64,000 bases of DNA from Halodesulfurarchaeum formicicum (lineage in GTDB: Archaea > Halobacteriota > Halobacteria > Halobacteriales > Halobacteriaceae), in assembly GCF_001886955.1 (NCBI RefSeq), contig NZ_CP016804.1, forward strand, positions 682,001-746,000, read 5' to 3'. The translations under genes were made by a program, and so were the position numbers. Of this stretch, positions 42,798 to 50,780 are shown in pieces. Below the pieces are notes generated by a model. It searched no databases. It was not told the DNA's origin and saw only the letters and a list, made by a program, of their open reading frames with translations. Numbering within the stretch: the stretch's first letter is position 1; the number at the start of each line of letters is the position of its first letter.

Positions 42798-43460
42798 ATG
42801 TACGTGGCCGTGAACGCCGCCATGAGCGTCGACGGGAAACTGGCCTCCCGCGAGCGCGAGCAGCTGGCTATCAGCGGACCCGAGGACTTTGCCCGGGTCG
42901 AACGCTTGCGCGCCGAATACGACGCCATCATGGTCGGCGTCGGAACGGTCCTCGCGGACGATCCCTCGCTGACACTCGATGACCCCGCGGCTCACGGCGA
43001 GCCGCCTGCTGACCACCCGACCCGAATCGTCGCGGATTCACGGGCACGGACCCCGCCCGACGCGCGGGTCCTCGATGAGACGACTGAAACCTACGTACTG
43101 GTCAGCGAGGCCGTCCCGACGGACCACGTGGACAGCCTGGAGCGTGCCGGAGTTTCGATCCTGGAAGCCGGGACCAGCCAGGTGGACCTGGCGGCCGCAC
43201 TCGACAGGCTGGAAGCGACGGGGATCGACAGCCTCCTGGTCGAGGGCGGCGGCGAACTCATCTTCTCGCTGGTCGCGGCCGGGTTGGTCGACGAACTCAG
43301 CGTCTTCGTTGGCTCCATGCTGATCGGCGGCCGTGATGCCCCAACGCTGGCTGATGGGACGGGCTTTACTGAGGACTACCCGTCGGTGAACTTGCAGTCG
43401 GTCAGCGAGCTAGACGACGGTGTGCTTCTGGAGTACGAAGTCGACTGCGAGAACCCTTAG
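42798..43460 (+). CDS. 2,5-diamino-6-ribosylamino-pyrimidinone 5'-phosphate reductase
   Basis: A 220-residue reductase of archaeal riboflavin synthesis (ArfC/RibD C-terminal type). MYVAVNAAMSVDGKLASRER, then AEYDAIMVGVGTVLADDPSL, DHPTRIVADSRARTPPDARV, GIDSLLVEGGGELIFSLVAA and LSVFVGSMLIGGRDAPTLAD match the NADPH and substrate loops of the family. A start 57 codons upstream is rejected because the added region has no similarity. Convergent with a small acidic-protein gene overlapping by 4 nt. Confidence 0.9.
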   Translation: MYVAVNAAMSVDGKLASREREQLAISGPEDFARVERLRAEYDAIMVGVGTVLADDPSLTLDDPAAHGEPPADHPTRIVADSRARTPPDARVLDETTETYVLVSEAVPTDHVDSLERAGVSILEAGTSQVDLAAALDRLEATGIDSLLVEGGGELIFSLVAAGLVDELSVFVGSMLIGGRDAPTLADGTGFTEDYPSVNLQSVSELDDGVLLEYEVDCENP

Positions 43461-43744
43461 TGGGAGTGGCCGGTCGCCTCGGCGTAGCTCACACCGAAGC
43501 GGTCCTCGAACGCTTCGAGCATCTCGCTCTCGATCGCTTCGAGGTCCACCTCCGTGGCCTCGTCCTCACTGTGGTGGGCGAGCGCGTGAGCGCGCTCGGT
43601 GAAGGCCATCACGAGCATGTCCGCGGCGATCATGGCGTCTGTCTCCTCGGGTTCCTCTCGGTAGAGATCAATAACGTCCAGGGGGAGAGTGATCTCGTCC
43701 GTACCAGTTTCGGTCTCGACGGTTACCGTAATCGAATCGGCCAT
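43457..43744 (-). CDS. Hypothetical acidic haloarchaeal protein
   Basis: A 95-residue protein: MADSITVTVETETGTDEITL, PLDVIDLYREEPEETDAMIA, ADMLVMAFTERAHALAHHSE and the end SYAEATGHSH. A short beta sheet region precedes two helices with a histidine-rich turn (RAHALAHHSE). It looks like a small conserved haloarchaeal family whose number I do not know. No catalytic motif is visible. Confidence 0.7.
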   Translation of the reverse strand: MADSITVTVETETGTDEITLPLDVIDLYREEPEETDAMIAADMLVMAFTERAHALAHHSEDEATEVDLEAIESEMLEAFEDRFGVSYAEATGHSH

Positions 43745-43786
43745 GGATGGCCTTGGCCGAGACCACTTGTAAAGCTGCCCATCGAG

Positions 43787-44875
43787 TCAGTCGTCGGCGG
43801 TGACTGGCTCGGATTCCGGCGTCGCTGGGGCTTCCTTCGCGAGCCACTCGTCCACGTCCAGGGCTGCCTGGCTGCCCATCCCGGCGGCCGTGACCGCCTG
43901 CTGGTAGTGGAAGTCGACCACGTCGCCCGCGCCGAAGATGCCCTCGACGTCGGTCATGGTCTGGTTGCCGCCGCGGCCGCCCTGCGTGACGATATAGCCC
44001 TCGTCGTCGAGTTCGACGCCCGTGTCCACCAGGTAGTCCGTGTTGGGGGTGTGGCCGATCGCGACGAACACCGCGGCCACGTCCATCGTGTCCTCCTCGA
44101 CGTCCTCTCCAGCATCGAGTTTCTCCTTGGGGTGCCCATCCGGGTGGGAGACCACGTGAACGTGGTCGACGCCATCCTCGGGACTCCCGTGGATCTCCGT
44201 GAGCTCCGTGTTCTTCACGAGCTCGATGTCCCCTTCCTCGACGTTCTCCATGGTACGGTCGATCCAGTAGTCCTCCGCGCGGAACTCCTCGCGACGGTGG
44301 ACCAGGTAGACGGTGTCGGCGAACTTCGTCAGGAAATCGGCCTCCTCCATCGCGGCGTCGCCGCCACCGACGACGATCATGTCCTCGCCCTGGAAGAACG
44401 CGCCGTCACAGGTCGCACAGGTCGAGACGCCATACCCCATCAGCTCGTCCTCACCCTCGATGCCCAGCAGTCGGGCACTGGCTCCGCTCGCGGCGATTAC
44501 GGCGTCCGCGGTGTAGACGGTGTCATTCGAGAGCGTGAGTTCGAAGGGGTAGGTCGAGTCGTCGACGGACTCGACGATCCCGTGTTCGATCTCGGCCCCG
44601 AACTTCTGGGCCTGCTTGCGCATCCGGTTGATCAACTCGGAGCCGTTGATGCCGTCGGGGAATCCGGGATAGTTGTCGACCTCCGTCGTGAGCGTGAGCT
44701 GGCCACCCGGCTCGTCGCCCTCGATCAGGAGTGGGTCGTTGTTGGCCCGTCCCGCATAGATGGCCGCTGTCAGTGCTGCGATCCCCGAGCCGACGATGAC
44801 CAGTCGCTGGTGTTCGGCCGTCGATTCCTCGGTTTCCTCGCCGATCGACGACGTATCCGTTTGTGGGGCTTCCAT
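43787..44875 (-). CDS. trxB: Thioredoxin-disulfide reductase family protein
   Basis: A 362-residue flavoprotein. The FAD site is VIVGSGIAALTAAIYAGRAN, the redox motif STCATCDGAFFQ holds the CxxC pair, the NADPH site is MIVVGGGDAAMEEADFL, and ATGDV-like GIFGAGDVVDFHYQQAVTAA closes FAD binding. It reduces thioredoxin with NAD(P)H, although some archaeal members prefer other donors. A 20-residue acidic start precedes the core. AT-rich TAAATAG (minus strand near 44912) is a plausible box A about 30 nt upstream. Confidence 0.93.
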   Translation of the reverse strand: MEAPQTDTSSIGEETEESTAEHQRLVIVGSGIAALTAAIYAGRANNDPLLIEGDEPGGQLTLTTEVDNYPGFPDGINGSELINRMRKQAQKFGAEIEHGIVESVDDSTYPFELTLSNDTVYTADAVIAASGASARLLGIEGEDELMGYGVSTCATCDGAFFQGEDMIVVGGGDAAMEEADFLTKFADTVYLVHRREEFRAEDYWIDRTMENVEEGDIELVKNTELTEIHGSPEDGVDHVHVVSHPDGHPKEKLDAGEDVEEDTMDVAAVFVAIGHTPNTDYLVDTGVELDDEGYIVTQGGRGGNQTMTDVEGIFGAGDVVDFHYQQAVTAAGMGSQAALDVDEWLAKEAPATPESEPVTADD

Positions 44876-45013
44876 ACAATATCAAAGTGACTGAAGTCCC
44901 TATTTACCTTGCGCCATCGGCCGCAGTTGTCCGTTTCCGTGCCGTTTGTGGCCATCTCACGCACTCTCAGGCTTGTCGGCACGTTTAGGACCGTCGCCGT
45001 CCTCGCTCCGGTC

Positions 45014-45310
45014 ATGCCTGCGGACCTCCAGGAGAAGACCGATCGGTACGAGTCACTGCTCGAAGCGGCGGTCGAGGCTGCCGAGCCGGTGCCCGCACAG
45101 GGAACGCCGCTTGAGACCGTCGCGATGGAGTTCATGGAAATGGCGGTTTCGTACCTGGAGGACGGCCGCCACTTTCGGGCGACCGACGACCCGGTCAACG
45201 CTCTTGCAGCATTCTCCTACGGTCATGCGTGGCTCGACGCCGGCGCGAGACTCGGGGTCTTTTCGGTGCCGGCGGACACGGAGCTTTTCACCGTCGAGCC
45301 CACCCGCTGA
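45014..45310 (+). CDS. DUF357 family protein
   Basis: A 98-residue helical protein: [60 protein letters not shown] and [18 protein letters not shown]. The ending [16 protein letters not shown] is the family hallmark. Function unknown. A box A-like TTTAGG about 28 nt before the ATG supports this start. The gene precedes the L21e-rpoF operon by 50 nt. Confidence 0.88.
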   Translation: MPADLQEKTDRYESLLEAAVEAAEPVPAQGTPLETVAMEFMEMAVSYLEDGRHFRATDDPVNALAAFSYGHAWLDAGARLGVFSVPADTELFTVEPTR

Positions 45311-45341
45311 ACGGGAACGTGCGTTTTTTAACTGTCACCGG

Positions 45342-45357
45342 TGTATCGACTGATACA
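45342..45357 (+). promoter_or_regulatory. Promoter region of rpl21e with an inverted repeat
   Basis: An AT-rich GTTTTTTAACT at 45323-45333 is a box A candidate 28-38 nt before the ATG. Immediately before the start lies TGTATC GACT GATACA, a 6-bp-arm inverted repeat. The latter may be chance. Confidence 0.4.
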
Positions 45358-45360
45358 ACT

Positions 45361-45654
45361 ATGCCGTCGTCCAATGGACCCCTCGAAGGCACCCGGAACA
45401 AACTCTCGAACCCACCACGCGAGCGCGGAACCTCCCCGCCCCAGCGATCCGTCGCGGAGTTCGACGAAGGACAGACCGTCCACCTGCGAATCGACCCGAG
45501 TGTCCCTGACGGTCGCTTCCATCCCCGGTTCAACGGTCTCACTGGCGAGGTCACTGGAACCCAGGGCACCGCCTACAAGGTCGCGATCTCCGACCGGGGC
45601 AAGGAGAAGACCCTCCTCGTCGGCCCCGCCCACCTCCACGAGCAGACCGAGTAA
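45361..45654 (+). CDS. rpl21e: 50S ribosomal protein L21e
   Basis: A 97-residue protein: [94 protein letters not shown]...G.PH.RF.G.TG and A..V.V.D.GKEK match L21e throughout. It heads a translation/transcription operon with rpoF one base overlapping. Confidence 0.96.
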   Translation: MPSSNGPLEGTRNKLSNPPRERGTSPPQRSVAEFDEGQTVHLRIDPSVPDGRFHPRFNGLTGEVTGTQGTAYKVAISDRGKEKTLLVGPAHLHEQTE

Positions 45655-46010
45655 TGTCCCTGTTCAAAGAGACTCTCGACGAGGAGCTACTGACGATTCC
45701 CGAGGCCAAAGAACTCCTCGCCGATGTCGAGGCCGAACGGGCAGGCGACGAGGACCGCGAACTCCGCTACGAGCTGGCCCGCGCCATCGACCACGTCAAC
45801 CGGTTTGCCGTGCTCGACGTCGAGGAGTCCCGGGAGCTAGTCGCGGAGCTTTCGGAGCTGGAGTACGTCGAGGAGCCGGTCGCCTACAAGGTTGCAAATC
45901 TGCTCCCGCGCACGCGAACGGAGCTTCGCTCGGTGTTCGCCCAGGAGCGGTATGCGCTCGACGGCGAGGAACTCGACGCGATCCTCGACATCGTTTCGAA
46001 GTACGCCTGA
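45654..46010 (+). CDS. rpoF: DNA-directed RNA polymerase subunit F (Rpb4)
   Basis: A 118-residue subunit of the RNA polymerase stalk, partner of Rpb7/Rpo[61 protein letters not shown] and the end LDGEELDAILDIVSKYA, with YKVANLLPRTRTELRSVFAQ, match archaeal RpoF. ATG overlaps the L21e stop by one base. Confidence 0.95.
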   Translation: MSLFKETLDEELLTIPEAKELLADVEAERAGDEDRELRYELARAIDHVNRFAVLDVEESRELVAELSELEYVEEPVAYKVANLLPRTRTELRSVFAQERYALDGEELDAILDIVSKYA

Positions 46011-46069
46011 GCTACCGGGGGTCCGTTTTTCGATCTACAGGCGGAGCAGGCCGAGTGCCTCGGGATCGC

Positions 46070-46088
46070 CGGAAGACGGAGTCTTCCG
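46070..46088 (+). other. Short hairpin between rpoF and DUF655
   Basis: CGGAAGAC GGA GTCTTCCG: an 8-bp perfect stem with 3-nt loop 60 nt after the rpoF stop. It lies in the 180 bp between rpoF and the DUF655 gene and may mark the 3' end of the L21e-rpoF message. The rest of the gap holds only a box A for the next gene (TTTAAG at 46162-46167). Confidence 0.4.
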
Positions 46089-46190
46089 GGATGACGAGAT
46101 ACCTTCGATCTCTCGAACCACTTGCCCCCGAGGCGGTTCACCCGCCAGTGGAGACCACCGTTTAAGTTCCGCCTTCACGTAGGCCGGGAC

Positions 46191-46760
46191 ATGACCGAGG
46201 ACAGTGCCGAGTCGGATGTCGCCCACGGTGTCGTACTCGATTTCCTCCCACACGGTCGGAGCGACGCCGAGGAACCCCAGTATCGACGGTCGCCGGTGAT
46301 CTACGCGGTCGGCACCGAGCACTTCTCGCTTTACGAACTGACACTTGGGGACGACGCGGACGTCTCGATCGGCGACCGGGTTCAGCTCCGACCTGACTTC
46401 GATTCGGGTATCCAGCGGGGTCGGCAGGTCGAGTACGAGGACCTCTCCGATGGCGCACAGTCCGAACTGGAGTACGTCATCGAGGAGATCGTCACCGACG
46501 AGGAACAGCGTTTCGTCGACTTCTTCACCGAGGCCCAGCCCGTGAGCCTCCGGATGCACCAGCTCAACTTGCTCCCCGGAATCGGGGACAAACTCCGGGA
46601 TAACATTCTCGATGCGCGCAAGCGCGGCCCCTTCGAGTCCTTCGAGGACCTCGAATCGCGGGTGTCCGGCCTCCACGATCCGAAGTCCATCGTCGTCGAT
46701 CGGATCCGGGCCGAACTCACCGACGAGGATCTCAAATACCGGATTTTCGTCGGCTCGTAA
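46191..46760 (+). CDS. DUF655 domain protein (helix-hairpin-helix nucleic-acid-binding)
   Basis: A 189-residue archaeal protein: VLDFLPHGRSDAEEPQYRRS, VIYAVGTEHFSLYELTLGDD and then an HhH-like stretch LRMHQLNLLPGIGDKLRDNI, LDARKRGPFESFEDLESRVS. LLPGIGxKL...I...R...PF.SFEDL is a DNA/RNA-binding HhH. Part of the conserved archaeal neighbourhood L21e-rpoF-DUF655-KsgA, suggesting a ribosome or RNA role. TTTAAG 24-29 nt upstream supports the start. Confidence 0.92.
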   Translation: MTEDSAESDVAHGVVLDFLPHGRSDAEEPQYRRSPVIYAVGTEHFSLYELTLGDDADVSIGDRVQLRPDFDSGIQRGRQVEYEDLSDGAQSELEYVIEEIVTDEEQRFVDFFTEAQPVSLRMHQLNLLPGIGDKLRDNILDARKRGPFESFEDLESRVSGLHDPKSIVVDRIRAELTDEDLKYRIFVGS

Positions 46761-46792
46761 GGGGTAAAGCGCTCGCCCCGTAACTCCGGCCA

Positions 46793-47617
46793 ATGACCAC
46801 ACGAGACCCGGACCGACTCGTGGCCGCCGCCGGCCGCGGCGACCCGAACCAGGACCAGCACTTCCTCGTCGACGACCGGGTCCTCGACCGAATCCCGGAG
46901 TACGCCTCGGCGTTCGACCTGTCTCACGTGCTGGAAATCGGTCCGGGGGCCGGCGCACTTACTGATCGCCTGCTTGCCGTTTCGGATCACGTAACCGTCA
47001 TCGAGCGTGATGCGGCCCTGGTCGCGTTTCTCGAAACGGAGTTCGCCGAGGCGGTCGCCGACGGCCGACTCACGATCCTCGAAGGCGACGCCATGGAGAT
47101 CGACCTCCCCGAGTACTCCGTCTGTATCTCGAATCTCCCCTACGGGATCTCCACGGCGGTGACCTTCCGGTTACTTCGCCGTCAGCGGCCCGCGGTGCTC
47201 ATGTTCCAGGCCGAGGTCGCCGAGCGACTGGTCGCCACGCCCGGGACGAGTGACTACGGGCGACTGTCAGTCGGGGCCCAGCACTACGCCGACGTGGAGA
47301 TCGTCGAACCCGTTCCACCGGAGGCCTTCGACCCCCAGCCCGCGGTGGACAGCGCGATCGTCACCGTCACGCCCCGGACCCCCGAGTACGAGGTGCCGGA
47401 CGACCAGGCCTTCCTCGATCTCGTCAAGGCGCTTTTCACCCAGCGGCGCAAGACCGTGCGGAACGGGATTCGAAACACCGTGCATATCTCCGGGATCGAG
47501 CACCCGGAGGCGGTGATCGACGCCCTTCCAGACTCGATCGTGGGGAAGCGCCCCGACGCCCTCGAACCGGCCGAGTTCGCCGAAATCGCCGTCACCGCCG
47601 CTCGGATCGATGCGTGA
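46793..47617 (+). CDS. rsmA: 16S rRNA dimethyladenosine transferase (KsgA/Dim1)
   Basis: A 274-residue methyltransferase that dimethylates the two adjacent adenines near the 3' end of 16S rRNA. GDPNQDQHFLVDDRVLDRIP (QhFL motif), HVLEIGPGAGALTDRLLAVS (SAM loop), VIERDAALVAF, LEGDAMEIDLPEYSVCISNL (NLPY begins) and RRKTVRNGIRNT are family hallmarks. It overlaps the next methyltransferase gene by 8 nt. Confidence 0.96.
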   Translation: MTTRDPDRLVAAAGRGDPNQDQHFLVDDRVLDRIPEYASAFDLSHVLEIGPGAGALTDRLLAVSDHVTVIERDAALVAFLETEFAEAVADGRLTILEGDAMEIDLPEYSVCISNLPYGISTAVTFRLLRRQRPAVLMFQAEVAERLVATPGTSDYGRLSVGAQHYADVEIVEPVPPEAFDPQPAVDSAIVTVTPRTPEYEVPDDQAFLDLVKALFTQRRKTVRNGIRNTVHISGIEHPEAVIDALPDSIVGKRPDALEPAEFAEIAVTAARIDA

Positions 47618-48194
47618 CCTGGCCGACCGACGGGGGATCGAGACGGAGATTTACGAGGCCGCCGAGGATTCACACCTGCTTCTGGAGGCGGCCCGTTCCG
47701 AGATCGAGGCCAAGGATCTGGTGCTCGAAGTGGGGACGGGATCGGGCTACGTCGCGAGTGAGATCCGTGACGAGACCGGGGCGACGGTCATCGGATCGGA
47801 CGTCAATCCACACGCCTGCCGCCGGGCGCGGGATCTCGGAATTCAGACCGTGTGTGCCGACCTCGTCGCGCCCTTCCAGGACGGGGTGTTCGACGCGGTC
47901 CTGTTCAATCCGCCCTACCTGCCACGCGTCGAGATGGCAGCGCGAGACGATTGGGTCGAAGACGCGCTGACTGGTGGCGAGGCCGGCCGGGAGGTGATCG
48001 AGCCGTTCATCGAAACCGTCGGGCGCGTGCTTGCTTCTGGCGGGGCCGTGTATCTGGTCGTGAGTACGCTTACCGGGCCCGAGGCGGTCGAATCGCAGGC
48101 CCGATCGGCGGGGTTCGAGGTGCAGGCCGTTCGCGAGGCGTCGTTTCCGTTCGAGAAGTTGTTGGTGTTGGAACTGACCCCGAAACGAAGTTGA
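47610..48194 (+). CDS. HemK/PrmC-related methyltransferase
   Basis: A 194-residue SAM-dependent methyltransferase. IYEAAEDSHLLLEAARSEIE, LVLEVGTGSGYVASEIRDET (SAM loop) and DAVLFNPPYLPRVEMAARDD, where NPPY is the catalytic motif for N-methylation of glutamine, asparagine or adenine. This short HemK2/Mtq2-like type methylates release factor Gln in archaea and eukaryotes. It is translationally coupled to rsmA, which fits a translation-termination role. Confidence 0.92.
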   Translation: MRDLADRRGIETEIYEAAEDSHLLLEAARSEIEAKDLVLEVGTGSGYVASEIRDETGATVIGSDVNPHACRRARDLGIQTVCADLVAPFQDGVFDAVLFNPPYLPRVEMAARDDWVEDALTGGEAGREVIEPFIETVGRVLASGGAVYLVVSTLTGPEAVESQARSAGFEVQAVREASFPFEKLLVLELTPKRS

Positions 48195-48197
48195 GGA

Positions 48198-49511
48198 TTA
48201 CTGGGGGGCAGCGGGCTGTTGAGCCAGCCCCGTCTCGCGCAGGAGTTCGTCTCGCAGCGGTCGGAGCTCTTCGATGGAGAGGGATCGGGTAGAGATCATG
48301 AGATGCTTTGCATCGTAATCGTCCCAGCCATCCGCCTCGACTGTTATCTCACCGTTCTTGGCGAGTTCCCGGTACCCGGTCCCCGGATACGGGGTGGTGT
48401 ACGCCAGTGAGAGGTCTGCGCCAAGCTCGTGCAACTCTTTCATGAACTCGATCTGTGCCCTGATCGTTCGCTCCGTATCTGAGGGGTGGGGGAACATGAA
48501 AGACGCCAACACGTCGAGATTAGCGGCGACGGCCTGCTCGACCGACTCGCGGATGTCTTCGGTCGTAATCCCCTTGCCGATGGTCTCCAGCATCTCTTGT
48601 GATCCGGCCTCAACTCCGAACTGCACCCCCGTGGCGCCGGCTTCGGAGAGCCGTTCGAGAAGATCCTGATCCACCAGGTCGACACGCGTTGCCACCGTGA
48701 AACTCCATGGCTGAGAGAGTTCGAGACTCGACAGCCGATCGAGCAGTTGTTCGGTCTTCGGTCGGTGGAGCGTGAACACGTCGTCGGCGAAGTTGAGATG
48801 GTCGATCCCGTAGCCCTCGACGAGTTCCCGAATCTCCTCGACGACTCGGTCCGGCGAGTGGAACCGTCGGCCGCCCTCGTCCCAGATCGAGTTCACCGCA
48901 CAGAAGTGACAGTTGAACGGACAGCCACCTCTGGAGAACAACAGGTTCCCGGGCGAGCGATACAGATGCAACGGGAAGAGGTCCCGTGCAGGCGGTGGGA
49001 GGGTATCCGGATCCTCGATGAACGGCCGTCGGCCGGTGAATTTCACCCCATCACCGGTCTCGAATGCGACTCCCAGTATGTCGGTCGGTCTTTGACCTTC
49101 GATGGTGGATTCGACTAGTTCCACCATCGTCCGGTCACCTTCCCCGACGACGACGTAATCGACGGCTGGCTCCGTCGCCGTCGATTCGTAGGTCACGGAT
49201 GGATGAGCCCCGCCCATGACGACTGTCGTCTCTGGGTCGAACTCCGTGACGATAGCGGCGATATCCAGTCCACGCGGATATGTCTCCGTGTGCGCAGAAA
49301 TCCCCACGACTGCCGGCTCGGTCCGAGACAGGGTTGCTCGGAGTCGCTGCTCACTTAATCCCGAGATGTTGAAATCGATCGCCTCCACGGCGAATCCCTG
49401 CTCTCGAAGCGCGCTCCCGATATACGCCAGTCCGAGTGGTGGGTTGAGACTCGCGTGGGCGTCGCTCCCGACACTCGCTGCCGGTGCGTTGACGAGGAGG
49501 ACATCGGCCAT
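48198..49511 (-). CDS. B12-binding-domain radical SAM protein
   Basis: A 437-residue enzyme. The N-terminal B12-binding fold begins MADVLLVNAPAASVGSDAHA with PPLGLAYIGSALREQGFAVE, but lacks the DxHxxG histidine pattern in an obvious form. The radical SAM cluster is RGGCPFNCHFCAVNS (CxxxCxxC), and SIEELRPLRDELLRE ends the domain. Its reaction is unknown. It is last in a same-strand run of five genes with a tungsten oxidoreductase (5 bp gap to the cytochrome gene), so a maturation or modification role for that system is possible. Confidence 0.88.
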   Translation of the reverse strand: MADVLLVNAPAASVGSDAHASLNPPLGLAYIGSALREQGFAVEAIDFNISGLSEQRLRATLSRTEPAVVGISAHTETYPRGLDIAAIVTEFDPETTVVMGGAHPSVTYESTATEPAVDYVVVGEGDRTMVELVESTIEGQRPTDILGVAFETGDGVKFTGRRPFIEDPDTLPPPARDLFPLHLYRSPGNLLFSRGGCPFNCHFCAVNSIWDEGGRRFHSPDRVVEEIRELVEGYGIDHLNFADDVFTLHRPKTEQLLDRLSSLELSQPWSFTVATRVDLVDQDLLERLSEAGATGVQFGVEAGSQEMLETIGKGITTEDIRESVEQAVAANLDVLASFMFPHPSDTERTIRAQIEFMKELHELGADLSLAYTTPYPGTGYRELAKNGEITVEADGWDDYDAKHLMISTRSLSIEELRPLRDELLRETGLAQQPAAPQ

Positions 49512-49516
49512 CGGAG

Positions 49517-50398
49517 TCAGTCTTCCTCTCGTCCCCCGTCACTTCGAGTTCGCGGGAGCCAATTTGGATGATGTTTTCGGGCGTAGGATTCGGGGATCCA
49601 GCCGGTGATCTGTGAACGGAGCAGTTGCAAATGGGATGGGATGAAGACGATACCCACGTGGCCGACGAACAGTAGGACCGCGAGGAGGGCAAACACCTCG
49701 TGGACCGTCGTCATCGCACTCTTGAGCCCGCCACTAATCGCCCAGACGTAATCGGCGGCCTTGAGCAATCCCGAAATCGTCAGCACCCCGATAACACCGG
49801 CCCAGGCGAGATAACTCACCCGCTGAATCGGCTTGTACTTTCCCGCGTCGGGTTGTTCGTTCAACCGCAGGTAATGGCCAATGTCCCGGACAGCATCCCC
49901 GAAGTCACTCGTCGAGGGAACCAGCTCCCTGTGATCGCCAATGATCAACCCTCCGAGATGGTAGGAAATCGCGAAGAGTGCGAGTATCGTGCCAGCCCAG
50001 TGGACGTTCAGGGCCAGGCCGATCGACTCGGTTCCTGTGGCTAACTGTGGCACGAACAGGAACCCAAGCCAGATTCCGGAGAGTATAAGCACGATCATGC
50101 CGGCTGCGATCGTCCAGTGTTCCAGGAATCCACCGAACGCGTCGTGTCGTTTCACTTTTCCATCTGCCACTTCTGGCTGTCCCTCATCTCTCGACGCCCG
50201 AATGGCCCCGAAGAGCAACCCCGCCGAAATCGACGTTGGAAGGAGCCAGGCCAGGTTTTCGAACAGCAAGTCGAACGTGTAGGAGCCTGATTCGAAGGTC
50301 TGCCAGAGGTACAGCTGTGAGGCATCGCTTGCAGCCAGATACCCCGCGATGACCGCGACGGCGATGGCGAGCGCGATGAGTGGCCGTTTCCACCTCAT
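49517..50398 (-). CDS. Cytochrome b-type membrane subunit (formate dehydrogenase gamma-like)
   Basis: A 293-residue integral protein with about six helices: LIALAIAVAVIAGYLAASDA, LLFENLAWLLPTSISAGLLF, HWTIAAGMIVLILSGIWLGF, HWAGTILALFAISYHLGGLI, VSYLAWAGVIGVLTISGLLK and VHEVFALLAVLLFVGHVGIV. Histidines in LEHW, NVHWAG, SYHLGG, TVHEVF and GHVGI are candidate heme b ligands. It would connect the FeS protein to the menaquinone pool. Located in the AOR operon. Confidence 0.85.
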   Translation of the reverse strand: MRWKRPLIALAIAVAVIAGYLAASDASQLYLWQTFESGSYTFDLLFENLAWLLPTSISAGLLFGAIRASRDEGQPEVADGKVKRHDAFGGFLEHWTIAAGMIVLILSGIWLGFLFVPQLATGTESIGLALNVHWAGTILALFAISYHLGGLIIGDHRELVPSTSDFGDAVRDIGHYLRLNEQPDAGKYKPIQRVSYLAWAGVIGVLTISGLLKAADYVWAISGGLKSAMTTVHEVFALLAVLLFVGHVGIVFIPSHLQLLRSQITGWIPESYARKHHPNWLPRTRSDGGREED

Positions 50399-50402
50399 AG
50401 TC

Positions 50403-50777
50403 TTAGCGCTCCTCGATCTGTTCGAGGCGTTCTTTCAGCAGTTCCTTGATGGGTTCGATGCGGTCCTTGTAATTGTCGTGGGCCTCGATCTCGGCTTCGA
50501 CTGCGGCGGCTAACTCTTCGTCTCCCTGGACGGTAGCGAGCCACTCCACCAGCGCGTTTGGGTCCACGTAGTGGATCATCCCCTTCGTTCCGTACTGTTG
50601 GAGCGCCTCCATCGGGGCCATGCCGATGAATTCGGCGACCTCCGCCAACGTGTAGAGGTTCACCTGCTCGTTCCCTTTGTGGCCGTGCATTTTGACCCCG
50701 ATCAGTCGGTCGTCGAACTCGGCTCTGGATTGATGGGCCGCTGCGGTTTCCGTGTCGGGCTGGGTTAGGCTGGTCAT
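50403..50777 (-). CDS. Small protein of the AOR operon, unknown function
   Basis: A 124-residue soluble protein: MTSLTQPDTETAAAHQSRAE, FDDRLIGVKMHGHKGNEQVN, LYTLAEVAEFIGMAPMEALQ, QYGTKGMIHYVDPNALVEWL. The middle resembles a small winged or HTH-like fold (LYTLAEVAEFIGMAP), and the end is a coiled-coil-like helix (RIEPIKELLKERLEQIEER). No cysteine; no signal. Position between AOR and cytochrome b suggests an assembly chaperone for the complex. I do not recognise the family. Confidence 0.75.
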   Translation of the reverse strand: MTSLTQPDTETAAAHQSRAEFDDRLIGVKMHGHKGNEQVNLYTLAEVAEFIGMAPMEALQQYGTKGMIHYVDPNALVEWLATVQGDEELAAAVEAEIEAHDNYKDRIEPIKELLKERLEQIEER

Positions 50778-50780
50778 CTT